Notes under the pieces: model-generated
What the model saw: the letters and a program-made list of their open reading frames with translations, nothing else
The model's database searches: none
What the model was told of the DNA's origin: nothing
Shown here: positions 1 through 11,847 of the stretch, piece by piece
How the letters are laid out: each line of letters opens with the position of its first letter
Position numbering within the stretch: position 1 is the first letter of the stretch
Translations under genes and position numbers: made by a program
NCBI GenBank assembly: GCA_949152475.1
Contig: OX424562.1
Span: forward strand, 36,290,657-36,354,656
Length of the DNA stretch: 64,000 nt
DNA from: Terebella lapidaria
Lineage: Eukaryota > Annelida > Polychaeta > Terebellida > Terebellidae
Reading direction: 5' to 3'

Positions 1-962
1 TCAATTGGAAAAATTAGAGGCTGTACAAAGAGACTGTGCTCTGATTTGTACTGGTGCTTATCGCCACACGTCACATGATAAACTATTACACGAATTGGGG
101 TGGGAACCTTTAGCTATAAGAAGAAAGAACCATAGATTAGTTTTAATGTACAAAATCGTAAATGATCTGACTCCGGAATATTTAAGGGCACTGAGACCAA
201 GCTCAAATGATATGTCCCTTTATAATTTGAGAAATCGGGCAAATATACGATCTATGTTCGGACGAACATCCACGTTTCAAAAATCTTTTTTTCCTCAAAC
301 AGTTAAAGATTGGAATGATACGTCTATCGTCATTAGGAATAGCTCTACCTTAACTTCATTCAAGGCTAAGTTAAAACAACAAAATTCATACCAAATTAAT
401 AGGTTATTTTCATTTGGGAAGAGACATGCGAGGGTTAACCACACGAGAATGAGACTCGGTCTTAGTGCCTTGAATTTCCAAAGATACCAATATAATTTCA
501 TACCTGATCCTAAATGTACAAAGTGTGGTAATGTAGTTGAAGACGTGTGTCATTTTTTATTTCATTGTCCTGAATATGCAAGAAAACGAATTCAAATGTT
601 ATCTAAACTCAGCAACATAATTTCTCCCGGTGTTCATTACAGTCTTTCATTACCTGTAACAAATTCAGATAGAGAATATATGATTCAAGCTTTATTGAAT
701 GGATTTAGTGATTTGACTTACACAGAAAATAAGCGTGTTTTTTAGTGTATACAACAATTCATTACAGATACAAATAGAATGAAGTACGAATGAGTTTCAT
801 AAATTGTATATACAATCGAAATATGTATATATGTATATTTATTTGTGTTTATAGTGTATATATGTTTGTTGCACACTTGTTGTTATGCACCGAGGAGACC
901 CCCTAGTGGCTCCGGCTGTGGGTGATCCTCGTTAAAGAAATAAAGTTTACATACTTACATAC
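1..962 (+). mobile_element. 3' end of a LINE (non-LTR retrotransposon), truncated by the window edge
   Basis: The end of the second open reading frame is followed by about 215 bases of 3' UTR, then an aataaa-type signal (near 938) and a short tacatact-like tail at 945-962. This is the usual finish of a LINE. The tail directly abuts the first copy of repeat segment R1, so the LINE lies at the edge of the duplicated array. The 5' part, with the endonuclease and reverse transcriptase core, would be upstream of the window. Confidence 0.82.
2..745 (+). CDS. LINE ORF2 protein, C-terminal fragment after the reverse transcriptase core
   Basis: The frame is open from the first bases of the window to a TAG at 743-745, about 247 residues. 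It starts in the post-RT 'thumb' region (LEAVQRDCALICTGAYRHTS, then LGWEPLAIRR) and continues through RLVLMYKIVN and SFFPQTVKDWN, a layout known from many CR1/jockey-like LINEs of marine invertebrates. Near residues 171-188 it has a Cys-x2-Cys-x8-His-x4-Cys cluster (CTKCG...HFLFHC), the zinc-binding motif often found at the end of LINE ORF2 proteins. No internal stop is visible, so the insertion may be young. There is no ATG here that would be a real start, because the protein begins outside the window. LINE family assignment is by motif only. Confidence 0.85.
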   Translation, partial: QLEKLEAVQRDCALICTGAYRHTSHDKLLHELGWEPLAIRRKNHRLVLMYKIVNDLTPEYLRALRPSSNDMSLYNLRNRANIRSMFGRTSTFQKSFFPQTVKDWNDTSIVIRNSSTLTSFKAKLKQQNSYQINRLFSFGKRHARVNHTRMRLGLSALNFQRYQYNFIPDPKCTKCGNVVEDVCHFLFHCPEYARKRIQMLSKLSNIISPGVHYSLSLPVTNSDREYMIQALLNGFSDLTYTENKRVF

Positions 963-1611
963 AATGTTATGAAAACAACGGGTGTCAAGTAATTCGCACC
1001 TCAATTTCGTGTTGATACACGACGTATATAATGAGGAATTGACTTCAGAACAGTCCAACCTGCTAACACTTCTTGCGTAGCACAAATAACTGTCCTGTCT
1101 TTTTATTTGAAATGAAAATCACGACAACCACAATAATAAGGCCTATAAGAATATAATCTGAAATACTTATTGGTTTTTCCAATGCCTTTTGGTTTTTCAC
1201 TGGATTAGGAGTGCCTTAATGTCGCCAATCAGAACATGTTCATGATGGCCTAAAAATTTAGTGACAATAAAGTCTACCCAGATTTGTGCCTTCCATCATT
1301 GTCTTCGGTTCTTTTTGCTCAAGTAGTATTCACATGTTTGTATTCGAACAACTGTTACTGTTTGTAAAATCGACCATCTGTGCTGTTTGGTCTTGAGATG
1401 TTCGAGCATCAATCGATTGCAAGTGTCACTGTCCATACTGTTACAAAACATGAATTTCCTCAAGTATGCCTCAATCCTTGCCATGCATAAAAATTGAATG
1501 CTTCCGTTGGAAACCAACATTTCTCGATATGTTCTTGGAACACTTGTGTCACCCTTTCCAAGTTTTTAGGCAGTTATACACCAAACATTAAAAGATCGAA
1601 TTTCTAGATGT
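963..1611 (-). repeat. R1 segment, copy 1 of the duplicated unit
   Basis: This stretch recurs at 10990-11548 and 26190-27360. Shared landmarks include 'aattcgcacctcaatttcgt' near 995 and 26283, and the 'gtgccttaatgtcgccaatc' type block near 1212, 11022 and 26522. On the minus strand a short frame is kept between copies: TVTVVRIQTCEYYLSKKNRR here against TETVLRIQTGEYYMSEENRK in the second copy, read in the matching frame. I do not recognise a protein family. Confidence 0.6.
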
Positions 1612-1907
1612 AAGAATCAATCTGTTACCACCAATACAGCCAAATTTTGATGATTCCAATAACAAACGTAAAACACAATAATTTGCAATAGAAACAAAGC
1701 CGGACCAAATACGTTATCAAACGACACACTGGCGTCATCAGGAGCAGACAGTGTGGTAAGTGTAGTTGTTTCTACTGGAATAAGTATACAACTGCCCAAC
1801 AACATATGGAAATAATTTAGAAATCCGAAACAAACCCCATGGAATAGATATATGACAAGTACATAAGTACCTAATCACAAGTCAAAAGGCTACTGAGTTG
1901 ATGGTAT
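1612..1907. mobile_element. Short interspersed element M1 inserted in R1
   Basis: The second R1 copy runs straight through the point where this 296-base block begins, so it is an insertion. It starts 'taagaatcaatctgttacca' and has relatives at 5720-5945, inverted at about 8850-8955, and as end fragments near 23062, 30650 and 34430 ('ggtaatagattgatacttac'). It has no coding capacity. It could be a MITE or a solo terminal repeat; I could not define both ends well enough to choose. Confidence 0.5.
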
Positions 1908-1944
1908 GTTTCGTCCCAATAATAAAGAAATTGTTTGACAAGAA

Positions 1945-2590
1945 ATAACAGAACAGGACAGAACAAAATTTATTTAACCTATGTAACAAAAACAACAAAT
2001 GGAATACCAAAACACTTTCAACTTAGGTTTGTACATAGGCGGGACGCCAGAGGAGTTATCCACTCATCGAGCTGGCGACCCTGGTGAAAACTTACATATA
2101 TTTTTACTTACATATAAAAGAAGCACAGTGAAACGGAAATAACTTATCTACATATATACATATTATTAGTGTAGCACTATATATTTACTAATTAGTATGA
2201 TTAGTAATAAAACTTAATAACATATTTATACAGGGTAATATCGATACATATTTTCTTAGTACAATAATGATATTAGCATAAAATGAACAGATGGCGACAC
2301 CTAACAGACATAATGAGATAATAAGACACATTAAACATGAACCGTTTGTGTTGCGATTTTGTGTGTGTGTGTGTTATGCACTGCCCAATGCACCCAGACG
2401 GTTGGGAGCAAACCCTGTGACCACACTGGACAGGTATATATTTGTGGTGTTATGTTTGGTATGTGGGTGTAGTAGTGCCCTACAGAAGATCGCGGTAAAG
2501 GTGGGGACAACCCCCGTAATCCCCCGCAGGGTTAGGTCATTGTGTTTGTCAGTGTCTAACATGTAGCTAACAGACACATAATTATAAAAA
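1945..2590 (-). mobile_element. Retroelement 3' end inserted in minus orientation
   Basis: This block is absent from the second R1 copy, which reads continuously across the site. Read on the minus strand it ends with 'taaataaattttgttctgtc' and a TTCTGTCC-like tail, as LINE or SINE 3' ends do. Before that come GC-rich 3' UTR-like bases (for example near 2036-2090). No long reading frame of its own is present. A (TG)n run of about nine repeats lies at 2357-2374. Confidence 0.5.
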
Positions 2591-2689
2591 GAGCACTCAA
2601 TGAGGCCTACAATATGTACCCAATCACAAGCCAAACGGCTAGCAGCATCTAGCTTATTTTATTTCCTCCAACACATGTATTTATATTAG

Positions 2690-4450
2690 AAGCATGACTC
2701 AAAATAAACTCAGCTGGCACAAAAAAAACGAAAAGAAAATGGTAGGCGAAACATATATCATGTAGCATCTATAGGCTACCGATATGTAGGTTTGTGTTGT
2801 TACCCATTCATGAATTCCTTATGTCTCAATCCTGATGCCTGAATCTGAATATGCTAAAATTCCAGTAAGCTAGCGGCATTGATGACATGGAATGTTCTTA
2901 ACTTGGCAGAGATTCATTTTGTCTTTTGGTATTTTTTGCCCCATTCGAGTAAATGTTTGTAATTGTTATTTATTATAGGAAATATCACTTTTATAAATTG
3001 CTTACCCGACAAATACGAGCGGTCCACTCACAATCCGGCTGATGAATGAGTCTTAGTACCACTCATGTTACAGGTAGGTGATCTGTCGCGACATAGTTCT
3101 GCTTCGTACATGGATGTCTATATCGTCATATAAAAAACATGATTTGACTTCGAAAACCATTGTCAACTTATGAAACTTTCCATAGTGCAAGCCATTTCAA
3201 TGAGTCATAACAATGAGTGCGATCCAAATGTGAAGATAACTATTTTACCAACAGTTTTTTTCACTCGATATTACAGATATTTTCACAAAATGCCTGACTG
3301 TGTTTTTCGTTGGAAAGCTTCCGCGTGCCATCTGAATCGGATATAAAATCTGATCTACAACACATCATTGATCTTTGAATAGCTCATATGAGTTCCTTGC
3401 GTGAAAAACTATATAATATCTCACATCACCCTCTGCTCTCGTGTTGTTCCCATGCTGGTCTTTATCCAACTTTGATGTTTCTAGAATATTACATTTCTGG
3501 CAGTCAAGTTATGAGGCCCCAGAAATGTATGCATTTGTGACAATTGCAAGTTTCCTTTATCATCCAGCTGTTCCATTTCCCCGTGCAATCATCATCCATC
3601 TCAACTGCTATGCTGAGGCGTAATTTGCTCTGCTTGGGAGCCAATATTTCTCAGCCTTTCATGATCACTGGAACACTAGTGTCACTCTCTTTCCAAATTG
3701 TGACGTGATTCCTCACCACATAAAGTATCAAAGTGTGCTTTCCCGACGACAGAGAGATGAGCATTTTTCTAAACACGCACCCTGTTGTCTGCTCCTGATG
3801 ACGCCGGTGTGGCTTTGACTGTAAATACTTGGCAGATGTTTGTTCTTATTCCCAAAACCATTTTTTTTTTAGTTTGCAAAAGGTTGATGCATATATCGTT
3901 GTACACTAGATTGTTCTACTGACTTCAGATATAACTCATGTTATTCATGATACTTGGTTCGTCATCAAACTTGATAAGTATATTGGCTTGACTGCTGAAA
4001 ATATATCTATGTGCAATCCCTGTGTGCTACTGTTATTGTGTGCTAATGGTGCTGGTATTGATTGGCATTGGATCAATATTTATTTTATGTAAACAAATAT
4101 GACAATCAAACAGTTCGTCTAATATAATATTACACACTGGTTATCATCGGTTACCATTCCTTGTATCAATATTGTCCCCCACACTCCAAGATTGCTTCTG
4201 CGGTTCAGCTCGGTACAGCTTTGATCGCGTATTGAAACCACATGACATGTGTTTGTTTGCTCACACAGTAATTAAATGATTGATGCACACTGGTATATCC
4301 ATGCACTGGTCTGCTGCATCCGAATGAGAATATCAATAAACCTCGTCGATAATAAGAGACTTTAAAATTGGTGTATTTTTTTTTAAATTCTACAATCTGC
4401 GTCTATGATATCTGTTTTTGATTCTCAGACAATAAGCGCTATAATTGTTA
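2690..4450 (+). repeat. A segment, copy 1, with a conserved plus-strand frame
   Basis: It matches 14338-16000, 27330-29000, 34150-35720 and, distantly, 48240-48900. On the plus strand a frame runs at 3441-3623 (NFDVSRILHFWQ, then AFVTIASFLYH, then AIIIHLN) and stops at TAA after YAEA. Past that stop the same frame continues with LLGSQYF and TLFPNCDV, so the stop looks secondary. A possible 3' splice site (tttctggcag) sits inside this frame at about 3500. A second short frame starts at 3170 (MKLSIVQAISMSHNNECDPN). No known domain is recognised. This copy is a fossil. Confidence 0.55.
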
Positions 4451-5490
4451 ACTAGAGTCACTTACCTCACAAGATGATCCGTGTTTTTCTTCTACTCATA
4501 TTAGTTGACGGACCATATATGTTTTTTCTCAGCATGTAGATGGTTTAGCGAGATACATTCCACAAGGGTTCATGTTTGGGAGCGATAATTCAGAATAAAC
4601 TCAGCTGGCATTTATGAATACATTTCTATATTACATTTTGTTGTGGATAGGCTAAATGTATAGTAATTCAGTTGAACATAAAATGGTACAGAAAATCATC
4701 TATATTCTACAGAGTATCAAAGTTCAAGACATGCAGGTATATGTTTGCAACTAATTAAGGGGGTAGTATTGATGGCATATGATATCTTATCTTGGTACTG
4801 GTTCCATTGTCTATTGATTTACTTATAGTGCACATCAACCTACGAAATGAGCTCAAATTAGGAGCTTTTTATTCGACAGTTATTCCGTTAAAAATCATCG
4901 GTAGAAATCCAATACAAATTTCAAGTAAGCAGTTTAGACTACCACGATAATTACCGAGATAATCAGAGGTACTCATGTAATTCAATGTAATAAGCAGTCT
5001 GAATTGTTCACATGCACGGTAAGCTAGATTCACCATAAAGCATTATGTATGAAATATAGACATATCTACTGTCTATTGTAATTTGACAAATGAATCACAG
5101 TGATGGAGAATAATTCAACATATCCGTACATTAGGTAGAAAAAACAGTCATACATATACCCTAGCTGCACATGTTTCATTAATATGACAATTACTATCTG
5201 GTATGATCTGGAAGAGCACTGTTGATTCGAATGCGACAATCTGTGAGAAAACATTGTAGTGTCCAGATACCGCAACCACTCTTATGTTGTCCATTGGTAT
5301 TTTATGTTCTCTCGGTGTGAATATATCTGTGTTATTGATGCTTTTCGAAATCTCTTGCATTCAAGCTTGGCGACATTTTTCACCATCACTCTCCTTCTTT
5401 TATCATACGGATGAAAATGTAAGAAAGAATCGAATATCATTCGCAGGCCAACAGTGCGAAAGCTTATGAAATGAAGAGAAAATGAATCGA
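4450..5490 (-). repeat. Older repeated block carrying an 'FQI' frame, copy 1
   Basis: Parts of this region match 46260-46800 and 51300-52300, in the same order in all three. At 5148-5360 the minus strand has a 70-residue open frame containing STVLFQIIPDSNCHINET. The related blocks read STVLFQIMSGRICHIHKT near 46.4 kb and SILPFQIMPVSICHIYKT near 51.95 kb in the corresponding frame. The level of change is much higher than among the direct copies at 14-40 kb, so these are older duplicates. Function unknown. Confidence 0.45.
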
Positions 5491-5491
5491 C

Positions 5492-5590
5492 GTGTCATAT
5501 CACATGCTTTGAAAACAAACATGCATATAGGATGCATATAGAGAAAAATCCTGTGTCATATCACATGCTTGGAAAACAAACATGTATATA
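5492..5590. repeat. Two-copy direct repeat, period about 60 bases
   Basis: The string 'gtgtcatatcacatgctt' followed by 'gaaaacaaac' occurs at 5492 and again at 5552. It is a local tandem duplication with few changes and no sign of function. Confidence 0.75.
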
Positions 5591-5719
5591 GGATACATTC
5601 CACCATTGTCCAAGCTGCCTACTGTCCAAAACTGTCGACTGAGTGTGTCGAATGTCTACCAGGCTCCTTTCTTTATTCTCAATGACTTGTCAAGCTCCTT
5701 GTTGTGTACAATTAGAAAA

Positions 5720-5945
5720 ATCCCAGTCAACGCCTATTTTAAGAATACGACCGAACATTTGAATACCGGGTCAACTGGTGACATCAGAGACAGAAAGTGT
5801 ATGACACAAGCTCCTTTCTACTTCACACCCGGTGGAATTAGAATACAACTGCCTTACAACCAATCAAAATAAATTATTAACCCAATCTGTGAGAACTGTG
5901 AAGTACACAAGTGTCAAATCACATATCAAAAAGCTACTGATTTGC
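5720..5945. mobile_element. Element M1, diverged second copy
   Basis: Similar in order and sequence to 1720-1907: 'ctggtgacatcagagacaga', then 'atacaactgcc', then 'aaaaagctactga'. The 96-residue plus-strand frame at 5582-5872 overlaps it and is not supported as a gene. Confidence 0.4.
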
Positions 5946-6029
5946 GTATGATATAACGTATTTCAGCAAATATCAAGATAACAAATTATTCCTGTCAGAC
6001 AGCAACAATATCCTAGGCAATAGATGTCA

Positions 6030-6250
6030 TTTCGAGTAATGGCAATAAGTGGCAATTGCCATGTGGTAATAAGTGTTTCCTGAACCCATCGTCGAGATCG
6101 GGGAAAATGATGTCTAATAACAATAGGCTCGTTATCCACTCTGTGCTAGTGCAATATTGTCATTGTTTGTGGTTGGAGGGGTATTACTTATCCTTTGACA
6201 TTTTGGCAAATGCTTGGAGCCGTAACTTAGCACCACAGGTAATGCGCTAC
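6030..6250 (-). pseudogene. X segment, copy 1 (decayed conserved exon)
   Basis: One of eight copies of X (others near 16.6, 20.65, 29.55, 36.3, 47.4, 51.05 and 52.6 kb). The minus strand reads a degraded version of the X peptide (FPDLDDGFRKHLLP here). The old copies near 47-53 kb end in the pattern DDGVY..VIA.G followed by TGA. Here the frame has the same one-base change after 'gatggg' that the young copies share. Function unknown. Confidence 0.45.
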
Positions 6251-7149
6251 ATGGATAGCCATTAATCCATTTGAACTAAAATCATCTTATGCAGACTTTG
6301 TTTTGATGTGTTTCAATTAAGAATGAATCAAACCTAAATCTGAAATTATCTTTCATGTGATCCTGTGATCGTGATAATTGCACTGCAAGCTGAGTTCCAG
6401 AGAGGACTTCGAACTCTTATATCTCGGTGCATGTTCTTTATAATGAAATCGTTAAAAACACCGTGCTAAATTCCTACGAGATGTGCGAAGGGTAGCTGAA
6501 TACTTTTATGGTTGACATATTATTGACTCATGCCTTGCACAAGTGACGATCTGAGCATGTGCACTAAAAACTACATATGTTCGTTTATGCAGTCTGAGTT
6601 CTTCAATTTCTGGACGTCGCTCTTGCTTGCCAGTGCAAATACAAATGGGTAATTTTTACAACAACATTAAACTACACAACAGTTAGAAAAATAGTCTGAA
6701 TTCCGCATGACAAAACCGGGAAACCAGGTTCTCTTTAAACACGGAATACAAAGATTGCATGAATAGTATAAATAGGTAGTTACCATATGACGCCTTTTCA
6801 GAATACAATATGGTATTGGTAATCGTATGTATATGGATTGGTTACACATGACCAAATGACAATTACATGATCCCATTTGCTTCTCATTTGTGGAGTTTTT
6901 ACAGGTGTTCCAGTCATATCCTGCATGACGAAAAGTCGGAGGAGTGTCGTTTTAATCGGCAACTTATAACTACTTACTACGTTTTTTTCGCAAACTGATT
7001 ATCATTTTCTGGGGAAATTGTTCTGTTCGCCGAATATGTAAATAAAGGGCCATTAAATGGCATTATCTCAGGAAAATCTAGGTACGAAAATACTTCATAT
7101 TATAGTCTCATAAATCCAGTCAATAAGAAGAAAATGCATAACATAACAC

Positions 7150-8240
7150 ACTACAGAGCAATATCCCCAAATTTATTTCAATAACTTGACAATCCATCAC
7201 ACGTGACAATTAACTTTGCCATGTTTTAATTTGGTCTGGTAGTATTTGGCACACAATAGCTACATCTGTCTGTTCGGCTGATGGTTAAAACATCATAACT
7301 CAGTAAAAACGTTGTATTTATAGGGGCAACGGGAATATTTTACGGAGAATCGTGAGTCATTTTGGAAATATACGTCCACCGTCGTGGTGATGAACCATAG
7401 AGGCACGAATGTGAATATGTCCCGTGGTAATAATGAAATGTTGAGACGTGGATATAATGGTATGTTGCTAACACCAGGCGTAGAAAGGGAGTGAATGTCA
7501 AATGGAGATTATTGGAACATTACATCAGTCACCACCAGCATTGTGGGAGAGTAAATCATTGTCACGTGAGCAATTTTTGTTTCCATATTACCTGAGCTGG
7601 ATTTGATTTGTTTCTAATATTTATTTATGATAATGCAGTGAATTCAGTTAGTTTGTTGTGTTCCCCCAGAACTACCGTAATTATTGGGGCGCGATTGGGA
7701 TGATTTATATGCAATCCATGAAGATGGGAACTTCATCTACGTAGTGAGTGGTAACAATATGCTGTAATAAAAAAGAAAACAAAGTTGTTGTTGCCCTGAA
7801 TATCATCATGTCTGAGATGAACACTCCTTTAAACTCGTCAAAATGACAACTTGTATGTTTGCATCATGATATGTGACAAGTAATCGCGGAAACCAAGCAA
7901 CGTTTTATCCATTAAATGCCTGCTCTAGAACATGTATAACCACACACATATGAATGTTCTGTTCAACATGCAAATGGAAATAGAATCAGGATTCTGTCAA
8001 GTAAGTCATCACTGTGATTTTAAATAGGAATTAAAAGCTGATCATTTAATCAGCACAGTGTGGGATAATATGATAAACGCAACGTTGATGAGAAGAATCC
8101 ATTCAGACAAAATCAATTGTGAACTCAGCAGTTAATAAATAAATGTCAGCAGTTATTCTAGACTTTGTGTTGTGTACAATATGCTTCCTGTCATATTCTC
8201 ATATTCACTCGTTCAACTGAGTAATATGGACATGCATGAA
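7150..8240 (-). repeat. First of two tandem 1.1-kb units carrying C2 and D segments
   Basis: This unit and 8245-9300 are tandem copies of each other, with the same order of landmarks (for example 'ataggggcaacgggaatatt' at 7321 and its relative at 8417). On the minus strand the C2 part reads NCSRDNDLLSHNAGGD then a stop near 7550, and the D part at 7975-8180 reads RITADIYLLTAEFTIDFV then a stop. These match frames in the other C2 and D copies, but this copy has several stops and is not intact. Confidence 0.5.
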
Positions 8241-8244
8241 ACGA

Positions 8245-9300
8245 CTCACTAGACAGCAACACCGCCAAAATTGTTTTAATAATTTGCCAATCCATAACAT
8301 GTGACAATAAACATTGTCATTTCTTAATTTGGTGCCGTCCAATTTGATACTTAATGGCTACATCCATATCTGTGGGTGATGGTAAAAAATTCATGACATG
8401 GTAATAATGTTGCATTTATAGGGGTGACGGGAATATTTCACCAAGAATCGTGGGTCTTTTTGGAGATATATGTCCACCGTCGTGGTCATGAACCAGAGAG
8501 ACACGAACGTAAATATGTCCCGTGCTATTAATAACATGCCGAGACAAGGCAAAAGTGATGCATTTACAAGGCGTGGCGATGCAGTGAATACCCTCTGATG
8601 TATTATAGGATAGTAAATCATTGTCAGGTGAGCAGTCATTTATATCACTCAAAAGAGCTGGATAAAGGCTTGTGTTTTTGTATGATAATGCTGTGAATCC
8701 CCTTTGGTTGTTGTGCCATCCCATAACTCAAACAGCCCTATTTAAGTGCAATTCACGAAGGTGAAGATTTTGGTCTTAAACGTAATGATAATCCTATAAA
8801 CTCTATATATAAACTTTGTGTTTATATAAACTTCGTATGAACTCTTTGGTCGGGCTTTGTTTCTATTGCGGAGTGTTGTATTTTACGTTTGTTATTGGCA
8901 TCATCAATATCTTACTGTATTGTGGTAACGGATTGATGCTTACATACACACTTCCTTCATTTCGTCAAAATGACAACATGTATGTTTGCATGATGATATG
9001 AATAAGGAATAGCTGTTTCCGTTAAATATCTACTCTAGGACAGACATCATATCATCAAACATATAGATGTCCTGTTTAACAAGGCGTTCAATCATGGAAG
9101 TGGAGTTGCGATCATCAATTGTCATATCACTGCGATTTTAAATAGTAATCAAAAAGCTGATGTGCACAAAGTGCTTGCACAGTGTGGGGGAAAATAATGG
9201 TGTGTTTACGTTGTTGAGAAGAATCCATCAAGACAAAATCTATAGTAAACTCTGTGCCAACAGTTATTTTAAAACCTAGGGTTGTGTTTTAGCAGTCTCT
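8245..9300 (-). repeat. Second tandem 1.1-kb unit carrying C2 and D segments
   Basis: A diverged duplicate of 7150-8240. Its C2 portion is the best preserved in the window (next entry). Its D portion near 9110-9295 reads KITVGTEFTIDFVLMDSSQ on the minus strand, but a single-base difference near 9277 puts the preceding RLLKHNP part out of frame. The inverted copy at 42.6 kb reads the two parts in one frame. Confidence 0.5.
8416..8724 (-). pseudogene. C2 segment, best preserved copy, 102-residue open frame
   Basis: The minus strand is open for 102 codons. Two parts recur in other copies. The first, NDCSPDNDLLSYNTSEG, compares with NCSRDNDLLSHNAGGD near 7.55 kb and NGCSRDNCLLFRNFSGD near 43.3 kb. 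The second, GHIYVRVSLVHDHDGGHISP, compares with GNIHVLASLHDEDGGHIFPN near 17.25 kb. Asp, Asn and Gly-rich loops between short beta-like strands suggest a small extracellular domain, but I do not recognise the family. The ATG at the 5' end need not be a real start; the block may be an internal exon. Treated as a fossil because neighbouring segments of the same copy are shifted. Confidence 0.4.
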
Positions 9301-9306
9301 GCGATA

Positions 9307-9525
9307 TCATGAGAGCCTCTCATGAATCAATAAATATATTTCTAATGTGCTAATAAATTTATCAGTATGTGTTTCCATTGATATAGGCTTGCTCGGGTTG
9401 CCAATAATGGATACATAACTATGCACTCGAGATCGATAGAACCACATGGAAAAGGTATAAGCTACAAGAATCAACCAAACACACACGGAAAATCCTTTGA
9501 CACAATTCTCAACAAGTATATCCAT
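9307..9525 (-). other. 72-residue open frame with a hydrophobic N-terminus, upstream of D
   Basis: The frame begins with an ATG and has a hydrophobic stretch at about residues 9-28 (GFSVCVWLILVAYTFSMW), which could be a signal peptide or membrane anchor. The part after residue 40 (NPSKPIS then IYLLIH) is alignable with frames upstream of D at 17.7 and 21.85 kb, where stops occur. It may be a 5' exon of the decayed family or chance. No splice evidence was found. Confidence 0.25.
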
Positions 9526-9529
9526 TAGA

Positions 9530-10129
9530 GATACGTATGTATGCTTGATATCACAATAAGATCATTTGTACATCTATAGATAACAAATCGAGACTTTTCC
9601 CTTAAACAGAAAAATCTATCATAAAACAAATATAAAATGGTGTGTGTAAGAACATAGGTTTTTATGATAAAAGACCAAACTGATATTAAGAGTTCAAAGC
9701 ATCAGTCGGTCACTTTCACAGATACATATTGCCTTTTCATGGTTCGTCCATTGGCATTATTGAGAAATACCAGAATGAATTACATATGAGTGATAACACT
9801 GTTCGATAGTTATGGCTCAAGTCACATATCATGGGCCTTCCTCTATATTCAACAATAAATAAATTGGCGATTCATTGGCATTCATTTAGTGAGAGAGTAG
9901 TGTTACGGTGCAGAGTACCTGTACATGTATGATACTCGGGCCATAGTTGGGACAATTGATGAAACCAACGGTATTTTATTGAACCACATCTATGAGAAAG
10001 GTTGAAAATGCACTGGCCGGAGTTAAGACGCATTAGGTTCTATGGCTACAATGAGTAAAGTTACAATCTTCGCTTTGATTTTGTATGTTTTGATATGGTC
10101 CTCCATATGTGAGTTTTGTAAGTTGAGCT
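9530..10129. other. No gene seen; diverged relatives of the E-D spacer
   Basis: The part near 9660-9800 (for example 'catcagtcggtcactttcac') is a diverged relative of spacer sequence near 18135, 22275 and 32320 in the other unit copies. The rest shows no coding signal. Confidence 0.4.
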
Positions 10130-10980
10130 AAACCATTTTCAGGATTTGATTTTTTTTATTTTGATTTGATTTGATTGCCATGGCAACGGAAAAAAATGAA
10201 AATCACATAATTGGCATTGACTCCGGTTCTAATCAATATTAAATTTTCAAACTATTTTTGTATTTTTTCTTGGACGATTCCCGACCGTATGGCGTACGAC
10301 CGATCGTCTTAAGACCAAAACTCCCAATTATCGAACAAGGACGTATATTTGGGGTTCACGATTCTAGGACCTGTGAGTGTTCTGAGATTCGAGACCATAT
10401 TGTGAAGCCAGTTATCAATCTCTTTAAACCGTTTTCGTTCTTGAGATGTACCTTGATAACAAAAACATTACGGTGAAATTTTACAGCTCAATATTGAACG
10501 ACAAGGTCAGGTCACAGAAGAGGTCAAAATCGAGATGTTGCAATAACTCCATCATTTGTTATATGACCGATGGTCGTATGATCAAAATTCCCCATTATTG
10601 CCCACGGTCGAGAATGTGAGAAGTCCACAGCTGATAACACCGATTCGTAATATTTCAATTAGTGATAATTCAGAAACCACTGAAGATATTCAATAGAATG
10701 TTACACAGTATAAATCTGAGTGAGCTTGCAAAGATTGGAAGGTCAGTGTCAAGAATTCAGGTCGTGCTCGAGAATATAGTCAAAATAGAGATTTCGCAAG
10801 AACTCTACTTTTATTAATGATTAGTCCTCCCATGATTTTTGTGCTGTTCTATGGTCAATACCCGACCATTTGATATATGACCATTAGTCGTATGACCAAA
10901 ATCGCCAATTATCGCCCGCGTTGAAAATGTAAAAGTCATCAACTTAAATTTTAGTGACCTAATCTGAAGGGCGAGGGTCT
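10130..10980. repeat. Degenerate tandem repeat, period about 300 bases, three units
   Basis: The motif 'cgtcttaagaccaaaactcc' at 10305 recurs in changed form near 10573 and 10888 ('cgtatgaccaaaatcgccaa'), each followed by a similar run through 'gttgaaaatgtaaaag'. A short GATTT-rich run precedes it at 10144-10180. No coding signal. Confidence 0.5.
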
Positions 10981-10989
10981 GCAATTTCT

Positions 10990-11548
10990 GATTTTCTCGT
11001 TGGTTATTGCACTAGATATCAAGTGCCTTAACGTCGCTCATGAGAACGTGTTCATGTGTCATCTAAAAACCTAGGGACAGTGAAGTCTACCCAACTTGTT
11101 CAGTTTTGTGTCTTCCTCCAATGTTTTCTGTTCTCTTCGCTCATGTAATATTCGCCTGTTTGTATTCTAAGGACTGTCTCTGTTTGTAATATCTATCATC
11201 TGGTGCAGTTCCGTCTTGAGTCTTCAGATGTTTGACAATCTGTCGGAAAACACAAATTTCCTCAAGTATACATCGATCGCCCGCCATTAAGAAAGTAAAT
11301 TGTTTCCGTCGGAAACCAATTTCTCGATATGTAGTGACTATAGGAACACCTGTGTCACTCTTTGCATGTTTTAGGCAGGTATACACCAACCATAAACAGC
11401 GACTTTCTAGATGTTCTCTCCCAATGACAAATAAATTGATTGACAAGAAATACCACTCAATGGGACCTACAATAAGTACCCAATCACAAGCCAAAAGGCT
11501 AGCAGCATCTAGCGTAATTGATTGCCTCCAACATATGTATTCATGTTT
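10990..11548 (-). repeat. R1 segment, copy 2
   Basis: Starts the second direct copy of the unit. A 155-codon minus-strand frame (11141-11608) spans it and runs on into the inserted element, so its first residues do not belong to R1. The internal part alternates frame relative to copy 1, indicating at least one indel between them. The conserved tail 'agcagcatctagc' near 11500 also occurs near 2640 and 27286. Confidence 0.55.
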
Positions 11549-11847
11549 TAAACTAGACGCTTCCGGTCGCCTACGACCGCTTGGGTGTATCCCCCGTAGC
11601 CCTATCATCTCTGTTGCCCCAAATATATCACTGTCAAGTGTGAAAAACTAGAGCAAGGGCTAAAAAAGATTACCAGAGAAATGTTAAATCTCAAGTCACA
11701 ACTGTTTTCTTTTCCCCACCAAAATTGCTGCACTGATTTTCCGAGGTTATTGAAGGTCGAATTCAAAATCACCACTGAAATCTCTTTATATGAATTTCCA
11801 TTTGACATGTTTGATAAAATAACGAAAATACAGAATCATAGATCAAT

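Noticed and set aside
11141..11608. 155-codon minus-strand frame
   Set aside because: It spans the junction between R1 and the inserted element and switches frame relative to the other R1 copies, so it cannot be an ancestral protein as read.
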